DNA from: Myripristis murdjan
Lineage: Eukaryota; Chordata; Actinopteri; Holocentriformes; Holocentridae
DNA: 64,000 bases
Direction of reading: 5' to 3'
Assembly: GCF_902150065.1 (NCBI RefSeq)
Contig: NC_043990.1
Span: forward strand, 1,453,759-1,517,758
A program made the position numbers and the translations under genes. Of this stretch, positions 45,500-56,344 are shown in pieces; position 1 is the first letter of the stretch; every line of letters starts with the position of its first letter. The notes under the pieces were generated by a model. The model searched no databases, was not told the origin of the DNA, and was given only the letters and a program-made list of their open reading frames with translations.

Positions 45500-46400
45500 A
45501 TATATCACAAAAATAAAATCAAATAAAAATCCAGTAATAAAAACACAGATGAGCTAATGAAAGGGTGAAAGAGAAGAGAGCGAGAGGCAGTGAAAAATAA
45601 GTAAATAAATCAACAGGATAGTCCTCCAAAGTCCTTCAACATCCAAAAACACAACTTTTATTCTGATATATATTTTTATTGCACTGTCCTTACTCAGTTT
45701 TTGTTGTTTGTTTGTTTTTTAAGCTTTTATTTTTTCTGCAATTTTTTGTGTAAACAGAGAAATATAACAGAAATCAGAAAAATCTTGTCTTCTAGGGACA
45801 CCTCGTTTTTATACAGGTAATATTCAGACGCACTGGTTTAAATAAACTATTTGATGTATTTCTCAGCTTTGCTGGCCGGATGTGTTCAGTGACTGAAGCA
45901 AATAAAATCCCAGGATATTCAGCGTTTTCTGGCTTTTAAAGAAGGATTCAGTCTTTGAGCAGCCAGAGGACCTCCTTCTGAAAACATGAATACATGATCA
46001 TTTCTAGCAGGCGTTCAAAATACAGTAAAACTAAAGGAAAATTTGCCCCAAAAATAGTTTTGAAGCAGGCCTTTAACGGAGAGATAAATAGGAAGACACT
46101 TCATTTTTCCCCTTTGCTGCTTTTTTTCTTCTTCCTTACTTGGCTCGTCTTCTGCTCTCTACTTCTGTTTTTTTGTCTGTTGCCTCTCTTGTGTCTCTTG
46201 TGTCTGTAAAAACATCCAGCCTGATGATTGACCTTGTCGGCCACCTCTGACCCAACAGGCACAAAAAACAGGAACACAGTGAAATAAACTTCTGGAGCAA
46301 TAAAGAGAGCCTGAACATTTCAGATTCCTCATGTGAACTTTACCAAACACAGGCCCTCTGGGTGTTTGCTGCTGACAGGGTTCATGTTGGAATCAGCAGG
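45500..46400. other. No gene seen; partial copies of defensin upstream flank
   Basis: A/T-rich sequence. The stretch about 46050-46390 repeats sequence found upstream of genes B, C and E (AGGAAGACACTTCATTTTTC and CACAGGCCCTCTGGGTGTTT), but no leader exon or promoter block follows. Confidence 0.6.
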
Positions 46401-46409
46401 AATCGTTTT

Positions 46410-46566
46410 TTCTGTTTAAAAGGTTTTTCTCTCACTGCCGTCACCCTGTGGCGCTTGCGATGGAGATTTTGGTTCATGGATTTGGCCAAAATCTGTTGGG
46501 TTTCTGTAAAGAGCCTTGAGATGACCTCTGTTATGATTCGATGCTATACAAATACAATTGAATTGA
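46410..46566 (+). mobile_element. LINE/SINE tail, short copy
   Basis: Contains AAATCTGTTGGGTTTCTGTA and ATTCGATGCTATACAAATAC ending in ATTGAATTGAA; same family as 38113-38815. Confidence 0.65.
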
Positions 46567-46989
46567 ACATAATAGGAACATAGGCATTCACACCCTTTGC
46601 TATGACACTCAAAATTGAGCAATGAAGTCAAAGGAATCGTATGTAGACCTCTGAGACTGGATTGTGTCAAGGCACAAATCTGGGGAAGGATGCAAAAAAA
46701 TTCGGCAGCATTGAAGGTCCCGAACAGCACTGTGGTCTCCATTATCCGGAAATGGAAGAGGTTTGGAACCACCAGGACCCTCCCTAGATCTGGCCGCCCA
46801 ACCAAACCGAGTAATCAGGGAAGAAGGGCCTCAGTCAGAGAGGTGACCAAGAACCCAATGTACACTAAGGCGGAGCTCCAGTGTTCCCTTGTGGAGATAG
46901 GACAACCATCCAGTAGGTCAACCCTTGCTAACGCACTCCACCAGTCAGGCCTTCATGGTGGAGTGGCCAGACAGAAGCCACTGCTCACT

Positions 46990-47766
46990 AGGGTGGCCAT
47001 TTCCACAACACCAAAAAGGAGGACACTTTGAGGGGTGGCGATGCGGGCCCGTGGGGGGTGGGGGGAGTCAGGTCCACCAGTGTTAATTTCATCAGCTATT
47101 TTCAATTTAGTTTAGCCTAGTGTCAAATGCCCTTTTTACTTTTAGTCATATTTAGTCAACTCGAATTCTTTTTTGTTTAGTCAGATTTTAGTCGACGAAA
47201 AGTCTTGGCATTTTAGTCTAGTTTTAGTTGAAGAAAATCCAAAGTATTTAAGTCTAGTTTTAGTCAATAGTTTTAGTCAATATTCTTTTTTAGTCTTTGA
47301 CCTGTATCATGTTGGCTTTTTTTTTAATTTAACAATATTTTAAATTATTTTTTTAAAAATGTAAATTACTTATCAAACAGACCTAACAATTCAGCTACCA
47401 ATGAATGAGCAGCAGTATGCGTGTGATAACACAGATTGAAAAATAAGCCGAAGTGATACCTCTTAGACAAGCTAAGCCAGTGTGCTGCTGTTAGCCAGTG
47501 ACTTCAGACTTCAGACAGCGCCACACACACACACGCACTCCGGCATGAGCACACAGCAGCGCAGGAGGAGAAAAACTAACGCGCATCCAATTAATGCATT
47601 TTCTGGATTGTAATTTAAAAGTCTATGACGAAAAATATGACTGATATCGATGTACAGTCCGGGCCAGCATTGCGTTCAAGTGCAACTCCAAAAAGGAGGA
47701 CAAATAACCGGACAAGGCATTTAAATTCCGGACTGTCCGGCCTAAATCCGGACGTATGGCCACCCT
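46990..47766. mobile_element. Non-autonomous DNA element in the Tc1-like copy
   Basis: Perfect 11-bp inverted ends AGGGTGGCCAT/ATGGCCACCCT, with ACTGCTCACT repeated on both sides (46980-46989 and 47767-47776). Next to the right end stands a CCGGAC-rich part; the middle is rich in TTTTAGTC phrases that resemble another transposon end. A 10-bp duplication is unusual for hAT (8 bp), so the class is open. Confidence 0.75.
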
Positions 47767-47848
47767 ACTGCTCACTAAATGGCACATGGAGTTTACCAAA
47801 AAGCACCTTAAGGATTCTCAGACCAGGAGGAACAAAATTTCAGGAGGG

Positions 47849-47951
47849 AATCTGTTGGGTTTCTCTTTTCTTCTGTAATTTGTAGAACGTGGTCTTTACC
47901 TGTTCTACCTGTAAAGTGTCATGAGATAATTTCTGTTGTGATTTGATGCTA

Positions 47952-47982
<31 letters not shown>
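47849..47982 (+). mobile_element. LINE/SINE tail ending in (GATT)n
   Basis: AATCTGTTGGGTTTCTC to GATTTGATGCTATATAAATA, with (GATT)n at 47961-47982. It splits the Tc1-like element between AGGAGGG and AGATTC. Confidence 0.75.
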
Positions 47983-47984
<2 letters not shown>

Positions 47985-48269
47985 ATTCTTCCAGAAAGCC
48001 TGCTCCAGAGTGCTCTGGAACCCAGACTACGGTGACGATTCATCTTCCAACACGACAATGAGCCCAAGCTCACAGCCAAGATAACACAGGAGTGGCTTCA
48101 GGAGCAGTCTGTGAAGGTCCTGAAGTGGCCCAGCCAGAGTGAACCTAAAAAAAAAAAAGAAAAAGACCTAAAATAGCCGTTTGTTTGATTGAGTTCATTA
48201 TGTCTTCTCTTACTTAGATCTTCTATGTATTTTATTTTTTTCAGACATATAAGGTTTATTTATTTACCT

Positions 48270-48304
48270 GACATGTTTCGGCGTTTGACTTCCGCCTTCA
48301 TCAG
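48270..48304 (-). ncRNA. Hammerhead ribozyme motif, left arm
   Basis: On minus: CTGATGA, a stem II of GGCG/CGCC with a nine-base loop, GAAAC, then ATGTC with the GTC cleavage triplet. This order is the conserved hammerhead core with a minimal stem III, as known in Penelope-like elements. Stem II is fully paired. Confidence 0.65.
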
Positions 48305-48615
48305 AGTGTCACTGGGTGTTGGTGTGACGCAGCTTTATCAGCTGTTGTTTTCTGGAAGACGTGACCAACCTGTCAGATTTTGACAGGTCGGTCACGCCTT
48401 CTGCTGACCGCTCGCCCCCTGCAGGATGCCGCTCCAGGTGTGGGAGAGCATGTATGCTCCCTCGTCCCTGTTGATGGTCCTCGGGCCTCGCTTCCTGATC
48501 TCAATTGCCTCCCTGATCCAGCGCTGGATCAGGGAGGCAAAATCTGACAGGTTGGTCATGCCTTCCAGAAAACAACAGCTGATAAAGATGCGTCACACCA
48601 ACACCCAGTGACACT

Positions 48616-48650
48616 CTGATGAAGGCGGAAGTCAAACGGCGAAACATGTC
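48616..48650 (+). ncRNA. Hammerhead ribozyme motif, right arm
   Basis: On plus: the same CTGATGA ... GAAACATGTC core. One stem II base differs from the left arm (CGGC in place of CGCC), which leaves a mismatch, so this copy may be weaker. Confidence 0.6.
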
Positions 48651-49228
48651 AGGTAAATAAATAAACCTTATATGCCGGAAAAAAAGAAAATACATAGAAG
48701 ACCTAAAAATAGCCGTCTGCCGCTGCTCATCTAACCTGACTGAGCTCGAGAGGATCTGCAGAGAAGAATGGGAGAAAATGCCCCAAAAACAGGAGTGCCG
48801 AGCTTGTAGAGACACACCCAAGAAGACCTGAGGCTGTGATCGCTGCCAGAGGTGCTTCAACAAAATATGACGCCATGAGTGTGAATACGTATGTACCTGT
48901 TATGTTTAAATGTTTACATTTTTAATAAATTTACAAAAATGTCTGAAAACATGTCTTCACTTTGTCATTATGGGTTATTTCATGTAGATTTTTTGAAAAG
49001 AAAACTTTACTCAGATCGGTTTTAGAATAAGTCCAGTGCTGCATGAAGGAGCAGAACACAGAAGAGTCTTGTTGTGTTCACCTCCTGTTGGCACACGGCA
49101 TTGATCAATATCATGTCCTGTTTTTTTTTATTCAAAGCAGGAAATCAGGTTTGTAACGATGCGATAAGGAGCACAATGTGTAGAAAAAAGCAGAAGCATG
49201 ATCAAACACACAGATACACACACCAACT

Positions 49229-49229
<1 letters not shown>

Positions 49230-49269
<40 letters not shown>
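49230..49269 (+). repeat. (TG)n microsatellite in a partial fourth unit
   Basis: About 20 TG units. Sequence 49040-49230 matches the start of the tandem units (GAAGGAGCAGAACACAGA and CTCCTGTTGGCACAC), so a fragment of the unit extends here. Confidence 0.9.
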
Positions 49270-49270
<1 letters not shown>

Positions 49271-49647
49271 ACAGAAGAACGGGGAAGAATGACTGTTTCA
49301 ATTTTTAACATGAAGTTGAAATTAAACATGAAGGCCAAATTAAATGAAATGCTGAAGGTGATAAACTGCCTTTTTATTTAAACAGAGAAAACATTGAACT
49401 CATTTCTTTTTTATCAGAGAAATCACGTGAATTCTATGTGATTTCCATGTTTTTTTTCTGTTATTCCTTTGACGTCTGATGACACCTCAGCTCAGGTTTA
49501 ATCAAGAAAACGGATACTGAAAATGAACAAATGAACAATCAAACTTTTTTTTTTAAAAAATTTACTTCATTTTTGTTCATGGAACCAAGTCGCTTCACTT
49601 TGCTGAATCCAGTTCGGTTCTTGGTTCCTTGATCAAAGTTTTGGCTG

Positions 49648-49679
<32 letters not shown>

Positions 49680-49681
<2 letters not shown>

Positions 49682-50080
49682 CTTATAAATTTACGACTTT
49701 AATCTTTTTTTTCTCACCAATTTGTGACTCTATAATCTCAGAATTTTCGATTTTTTATGATAAATTTATGATTTTTTTCTCATAAATTTGTCATTGTAAT
49801 GTCAGAGAATATCTGAGTATTTAGTCATAAATTTGTGACTTTATAATCTCAGAAAGTTCACATTTTTCTCAGGATTTTTTTCTCAGCCTGCAGGTTGACA
49901 GGAGTCATGAGGGAGTCAGGAGGAGAGGAAGGCTGTTCCAAAACTCTCTTCCCTGAAGTGACAGCACAGTCTGTCCACAGCTGCGGTGTCTATACGGCAC
50001 CACACAGCGCCCTCTGGTGGAGGCGCTGCCGCTACTGCCACTGCCAGCCCTCTGCTTGGACACAACACAAAGTTTTTTCA
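49680..50080 (-). repeat. Inverted copy of the 33490-33890 repeat
   Basis: The reverse complement of 49885-50075 matches 33520-33715. The rest is the AT-rich ATTTACGACTTTAATC repeat. Confidence 0.8.
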
Positions 50081-50189
50081 TATAAATTTACAGCATTAAT
50101 CTCAGAATTTTCGAGTTTTTTTCCTCAAAAATGTGTGTTTTTTCCCTCATAAATTTACAACTTTAATCTCTTTTTTTCACAGTAAACAA

Positions 50190-50720
50190 TTGAGTTTTCA
50201 TGTAGCCTATGTGAAGCACTTTGTAAACTTGTTTTTTGAAAAGTGCTGTATAAATAAAGTTTTTTTTCCCCTCTACAATGGCCCTAAATGGCCTTTTTAA
50301 TTGTCTCTTTATTGCACCTTTTAATAACTTTGCACAGTATTCTTTTTGCTGCACTTTACCGTTATATTTATTAAACATAATACCACTGAATACCACTCTA
50401 CGATTGTTGCTGCAACAAGAATTGCTGCTAAACGAAATTTCATTGTATCTTGTACAATGACAATAAAGCTTCTTCTTCTTCTTCTTCTTCTTCTTCTTCT
50501 TCTTCTTCTTCTTTTTTTCTACATTCCTTGTTTACAGTGTTTATATTGCTCTTTGGTACTGTTATCTGTATATACTGTTTATTGTGTAAATTGTGCTTCG
50601 TATCTTGCTATCCACTTTGCTGCTGTGATGCGTGAAATTTCCCCACCGTGGGACTAATAAAGGAATATCTTATCTTATCTTATCTTATCTTATCTTATCT
50701 TATCTTCTTCTTCTTCTTCT
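50190..50720 (+). repeat. LINE tails with (TTC)n and (TCTTA)n
   Basis: Three tail-like pieces: one ending GTGCTGTATAAATAAAG (about 50265), one ending TGACAATAAAGC plus (TTC)n (50462-50512), and one with GTGGGACTAATAAAGGAATA plus (TCTTA)n (50667-50705). Confidence 0.75.
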
Positions 50721-50859
50721 AATATGCCGCAGTAGTATGCACATACATTAACAAATACACAAAACCTTCTAATGAATTACTGAAAAGCAACAGGAACATT
50801 AAGGATAATTAATTATAATTAATAAGGATAATGAACTGTTTTCTGCCAGGCTACCTCTG

Positions 50860-50948
50860 CACTCTCCAGTCCGGTAGGTGGCGGTAATGCATCTGCAAGC
50901 TGGTTTGGCGCAACCTCCAATAAAAACCTGAGAAAGAAGAAGCAGAAG

Positions 50949-50984
<36 letters not shown>

Positions 50985-50985
50985 T
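50860..50985 (+). repeat. Short repeat with (GAA)n and (CAG)n before the zinc-finger gene
   Basis: GGTAGGTGGCGGTAATGCAT and the CCAATAAAAACC block followed by AGAAGAAG form a short interspersed sequence common in fish. A (CAG)n run of about 11 units (50949-50981) follows directly. It lies within 80-200 bases of the start codon, so it may be part of the promoter or 5' UTR. Confidence 0.6.
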
Positions 50986-51061
50986 CATGCGCGGAGCGGC
51001 GCTGACCCGGAAGCGGAGCAGGTAAACACACCAGGGTCGCTTCATCCTCCTGCGGCGGATC

Positions 51062-51254
51062 ATGTCGAAGATCGAGATGCTGCGGCTGCTGATCACCGAG
51101 CGGCTCACGGCGGCCGCCGAGGAGATCTTCGGGGTGTTCGGCCGAGCCCTGGCCGAGTACGAGGAGGAGATCTCCCGCTCCAAGCTGGAGATCGACCGGC
51201 AGCGCAGACTGCTGGACCTGACGGTGCAGCCGCGGGTGGAGCTCCGCGGCGCAG

Positions 51255-51310
<56 letters not shown>

Positions 51311-52777
51311 TCAGTAAACCCGACGCCCCCGAATTATAAATGATATGTTATTTTTCTCTGGATGCTGGTATGAAAATATTATTTAGCCTCGATATGAACC
51401 TTGGAAAGTGGCGATATTTAAGAGTCAAGTCTTTTTGAGGGTTTGTTGCCCACGTTAATACATATAACTAAGTAAGCAAATAAATAAATAAATAAAAATA
51501 ATGACATTAGTAATGATTATAATTATAGTAATACAATTTTTAAATATGATTTTTCATTTTTTTGTGTTCTCATGGCTTTTTAAGCTATTGCCTTTTTAAA
51601 GCATTTTTTTTTAAATAGATTTTTTAAATTCTTATTACTCAATCAATCTCAAGTGAAGATATGAAATTTTGGCGAGGGATTTTCAGGGGGCTCCCTTGAC
51701 CTCTGACCCCCAGAAATCTGAATACTTTTTTTTTTTTTTTTTTTTTTTTACAATTTTACAATCAAATTTTTTTTTTTTTATTATTATTACTCTATCATGA
51801 AACTAGATGACCTGAGGAATCTGTTACCAAACATGTCAGCTGGGCGGCTAAATGTCACGCCAAAGGGATATTTTGTCGCTGGAAAATCTGTCATGTGTGT
51901 TTCCAGCGGGGTCCCTTGACCTCTGACCTCCAGATGAATTGGGTTCTCCCCTCTGCAGACACGCCCACCTTGGAATTCAAAGCTAAATTACAATAAACTG
52001 TAATATCGAATTAAAATACCAAAGTATCATCAGCCCTCAGACTGACTGTCGTCTCTCTCGGTGTTCTCAGCTCTGCTCGAGCAGCAGGAGTGGAGCTCCG
52101 GTCTGGAGCTGGAGCCGCCGCCGCCGCCTCGCATCAAAGAGGAAGAGGAGGAGCTGTGGACCGGCAACGAGGAAGGCCAGCAGGACGACGGCATCATCAA
52201 GTTCACCGTCTTCCAGACCGCGAGCGCCGAGCAGGACCAGGTTTCCCCCGTGATCCCCAGCTACCGGAGCCAGTGTCTGGACGGCAGGAAGCTCGACCCC
52301 CAGCCCGGCACCTCGGCGCCGCCGCCGCCTCACACGGAGCCCGTCGAGGAAGTCTCCGGAGGCTCCGACACGGCCGGTAACGACCAGCTCGCCTTCTCGG
52401 ACTGCGGCGAAGCCACCGCCTCGCCGTCGGAGGAGGCCGGCTCGTACACCTGCAGCGTCTGCGGCAAGGTGTTCGTGCAGCGCGGCTTCTGGGCGCGGCA
52501 CGTCCGGCTGCACCTGCTGGGCGGCCGCACGGTCGACAAGTCGTACCGCTGCGACATCTGCGGCAAGAGGCTGACGCGGCTCGACGGCTTCCAGAAGCAC
52601 CTGCGGGTGCACACGGGCGAGAAGCCGTACAGCTGCGGCGAGTGCGGCAAGAGGTTCAGCGACAACTCCAACTACAAGCGGCACATCCGCACGCACACGG
52701 GCACGAGGGCGCACCGCGGCCGGGGCTGCCGCAAGCCTCTGGGCTCGGCGTTGCTCCGCGGCAACACAGACGTTTGA
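51062..52777 (+). CDS. C2H2 zinc-finger protein (two coding exons, three fingers)
   Basis: Probable nuclear DNA-binding regulator of 299 residues. Exon 1 is 51062-51254 and exon 2 is 52071-52777 (phase 1 join, GCAG/GTAC donor and TTCTCAG acceptor). The N-terminus MSKIEMLRLLITERLTAAAE and the following helix ending QRRLLDL is the leader found in many fish multi-finger genes; an acidic linker (RIKEEEEELWTGNEEGQQDD) follows. Three fingers at the C-terminus all fit C-x2-C-x12-H-x3-H: CSVCGKVF, CDICGKRL, CGECGKRF, with a HTGEKP linker between the second and third. Finger 1 is set apart by a longer spacer. Third-codon positions are strongly G/C. The frame before 52071 is intronic. Donor position +3 begins a (CA)n run. 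Poly(A) signal at 53475. DNA target and orthologue unknown. Confidence 0.9.
51255..51308 (+). repeat. (CA)n array starting at a splice donor
   Basis: About 26 CA units that begin two bases into intron 1 of the zinc-finger gene, so the donor reads GTACACACAC. Confidence 0.95.
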
Positions 52778-53474
52778 TTCGTCCAAACCGTGACAGTGAA
52801 ACTACCTGAAACCAATGAGACCGTTCAAACTGAATTACAGGAACTCTGATCTGATATCATTTAAAATCACATGCAAATGTGGTCTGAACCTGATTTGGGA
52901 AAAAAGTAATGTGTTTTTTTTTGTTTTTGGTGCCGTTCATACTGCAAAAAAATCTGTGTGGCTCAAATCAGAGACGTGGAAAAATGGGCTTTGAGCTTTG
53001 AGCAGGAACAGGATGAAACCCGACGTGCCTTAACGGGAAAACCTGACAACAACCTCTGGTCACAGCCGCTCGTTCGATTTGGATTTGGAGCGCTGAATGT
53101 TTCTCTGTTAATATTAAATTTAATTTTAATGCACAATTTGACGTTTTTTTTTCTATGCTAACATGTAAACGCACCCTCAGTGAAATCCTGTGAAATCCTT
53201 CGTCTCCCTCCCGTTTCAGAAATAAAAACCTCTGTGTGGCAAAAAGGCCAAAAAAAAAAAAAAAAAAAAAATCAGGAGTTTTGCAGTTTTGACATGTTCC
53301 TCAGGGTTTTTAGAAACATCTTTGCTGACGATGCTCTGTTTTCGCCTGCTGTCGGTCTCAGTCCGTCCCACAATCTGAATCTGTCTGTAAACGTTTAAAG
53401 TTTCTGTTTGTGTTGTTGTTTTCCATGTTGTCGCTCAACACGTTCAGAACTGAGTCAGCTTTGTTTCAAATGTA

Positions 53475-53480
53475 AATAAA
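53475..53480 (+). terminator. Poly(A) signal of the zinc-finger gene
   Basis: AATAAA followed by GTTTTTAC, about 700 bases past the stop codon; a weaker candidate lies at about 53221. Confidence 0.6.
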
Positions 53481-53499
53481 GTTTTTACAAATTGAACCT

Positions 53500-55826
53500 G
53501 ATGCTGAAATATCTTTCTCGCACGTTTTATTAGTTGGTTTTACACGAGCTCACCGAGTTGGTTTTGAGCTGATCGTCTGTCAGAGGGGCTCTCAGGTCGG
53601 CCGCCTCCGGTTTGTACTGTATGGAGGCGGATGGATACAGTTTACCGGTGTCCTTTGGCAGGAAATAGTTCCGGCCGCAGCTTGTTTACGCCTGAGGTTT
53701 GTGGATTGGGACGAGAATCGGTGTCACTGTTTTTGAAAGGAGATTTTGCTGTCGGGTTTTTCACATGAAGCAGAAACAATCCCCAAAACTTTCTGTTTCT
53801 TTGTCTTTTTGTGTGTGTGTGTGTGTGTGTGTTGTGGCAGTCAGGTTCAAAAGGCAAGAAACCTGTGGACTTGCTCTGTGAGTCCATGAACGCACCATGT
53901 GCTTCCTCAAAGTCCCAGACGGAGCAGATCCTCTGGCTGCTCGGCGTTTAAACTCGGCAGACGGAGCCGGCGGCGGCAGAGACACACGAGAAACCACAAA
54001 GCAGAGCTGAATAATTAATAAAAATATGATTAAAATCACATTATGGCCGAGTGCAGCGTCCACATCAGAGGAGCTGCAGCTTTCTGATGAAGGTCAGGTG
54101 TTTCTGAGCGAAGCTTTGTGAAGCTCTGACCCACAAACCTGCAGGAAACATTCATGAAAACTCTTAACATTCTCATATGAATCATGTTGCAGTATCTGTC
54201 GAAATAATTTCAATATGACTTTTTTTTTATTTTTTTTTTTAACCCTAACCCTTGTATCATTCATCCCAACCATGAACACACACACACACACACACATGGC
54301 TTGTGCACAGTTTTGTGAAACATGGTGCGATCATGCAGAAACAACTGGACGTTCTGATTCTCAGCCAACAGTTTGGACAAAAAATGTAAAAAAAGAAAAG
54401 TTTGTTCAATCAAATGTGAGAGCTCACAGCCTATAATAGGGTAAAATTATCATTATTATTACAATTATTATCATTATTATTGGTAGTAATAGTAGTAGTG
54501 GTAATTTTAAAAAAATGACAACATGTATGAAATGAAAATTGAAGGAGAAAACGTGCAGGAGAGGCAGGAGCTGACAGAAACACCTGCAAGAAGAGAAAAG
54601 AGCAAAGTTACAACAACTGGAGCGCGAAAGGCAGCGAACGTGAATGCACGCTCCGACGTTGGAGTGTAACATCAGGAGCAGATGAAAATGAAACAAACAA
54701 ACAAAAACATGACGAGGGAAGAGAAACCTGCAGCAAACCTTCAGCGTGCCTCCAGGAGGCGAGGACTTCAATTCAGATCCAAGATTTTTATTGTCATTTT
54801 CACTGCATTTGCATAAACAAGAGAAGAAAAGTCTGTCGTTCGATCGGTGACCACAGCGCAAATAAAAACATCAACAAAAAAAACCCCATCCTAACAGAAT
54901 AATACATAGAAATAAAGTCAACGTGCGTTTGTACTTTGGATCTGAAGGCTGAATGTGTGTTTCTGCTGATGAGGACTGTTGTAATGCCTCGCCTGGTCCT
55001 GCAGGGGGCGCCAAACACCCAGAAATGACAAAGCGAGCGCTGACAGCAGCCCGCTGGTTTCTCTGCCCCGGCCGAGGAAAACAGCTCAAAACTCCTGAGG
55101 GTTCAGATCCTGACTCAGCCAAGTGAGTGGAGCTGCAGAGCAAAGAGCAAAAGTTTCTGTAACTGTTATTACTTCTGTTTAACTGTTAATACTTCTGTTG
55201 AAATTGTTCATTTCTATTTTTTTAAATTTACTTTCTATTTTTTTTTTATTTACTTAATCTGTAATCTGTGGATACTGCTGAAAAAAATGTGAATTTCCTG
55301 CGGGATGAATAAAGTATCTACCTACCTAATTTATTTGGTCTGAATTTCAGCGTCGCATTAGCAGAGAAGTCGATGCATGTATTTTTAAATTTTTGTCTCC
55401 TTTGTGAATCAACGTCCTGCGTGGGAATACGGCCGCCAAACATCCGAGGTGCACGCTTCTGTTTGAGAAAATGTTTAAAAGCCTTTATTATTACACAGCT
55501 ATATATGATTAGAAAGCTCATAAAATAAATAAATAGATAAAGAATCACTTAAAGAAACTTCAGTGAATTGATTTGTTGACGGCCTCCGGTGTGACAGCAG
55601 CTGTTTAGATGTCTAAAGGCCTGCAGGTCAGAGCTGCTCGGTGTGTTTTCATACCAAATCCCTGTTCATAATAATAAAAAAAAAGGTCACGCCAATGCCG
55701 ATTGGTGGTTCTCATGAGGGGGGCGGGGCCAGAGAGCAGATGTGAGGAAAATGTGTTTGTTACCTGTGAGGGTAAAATCTTAAAACCTCAGTTTGGAGAT
55801 TCACGTCAAAACTGAAAGAGAAGTTT

Positions 55827-55865
<39 letters not shown>

Positions 55866-56308
55866 ATTTTGAAGCTTTTTTGGAGCTTTTTGGATTTTTT
55901 CCATGGACATTTTAAAAGATTATTTTAAGTTGAATTTAAGTGGGAAGCTGGTGTGGTGGGTTTAATGAAATTAGAGGCAATTCTGTTTGTTTGAGTTTTT
56001 GAGAGTAAATGTATACTTTAGTATTTTATATTTTCAGGACTTTTTCACACTGAAACGCTCCCTCCTCTTCCTCCTCCTCCTCCTCCTCCTCCTCCTCCGC
56101 CAGGGAAAATAGTCCCTAAGCGGGGAAACGTTTTGCTTTCCACAGCCGATCATCAGCTGTGTGTTTTCTGAGTGTTGAGGACTTTGAACATTATGAGGCG
56201 GCTGCTTCAACCACAAACTCACAGTCTGACTCTGAGCTGTGGAATCTGCAGCAGGATCTGATGATGTGGAAAAAGTGGGCAAACTAGTGGACCAACATGG
56301 ATCACTGG

Positions 56309-56344
<36 letters not shown>

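Larger units (their letters stand above)
48181..48699. mobile_element. Penelope-like terminal repeats in inverted orientation
   Basis: Two arms of about 165 bp (about 48223-48385 and 48535-48699) are inverted copies around a middle of about 150 bp. The target text GACCTAAAATAGCCGT stands on both sides (48165-48180 and 48700-48716, one extra A). Each arm holds a hammerhead ribozyme core as found in Penelope-like retroelement ends. No reverse transcriptase is left. An old remnant. Confidence 0.7.
46575..48990 (+). mobile_element. Tc1-like transposon with three insertions
   Basis: Pieces at 46575-46989, 47767-47848, 47983-48180 and 48700-48990 follow one Tc1-like element in order: the N-terminal transposase part (VPNSTVVSIIRKWKRFGTTR), the middle part, and the end with ATCTGCAGAGAAGAATGGGA. 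Sequence after 48900 is the terminal region (AATAAATTTACAAAAATGTC). The copy is dead. Insertions: a DNA element, a LINE tail and a Penelope-like end. Confidence 0.88.

Noticed and set aside
49895-50152. Frame in the inverted repeat as a gene
   Set aside because: It lies in a dispersed repeat with copies at 33.5 and 40.2 kb; no frame is conserved between them.
52067-52786. 239-codon open frame on minus, antisense to the zinc-finger exon
   Set aside because: It mirrors a GC-rich coding exon on plus; the product is low-complexity Ala/Arg/Val text with no domain.
54424-55143. Overlapping minus frames of 145, 72 and 90 codons
   Set aside because: No domain, no shared splice sites, and codon use like random sequence.
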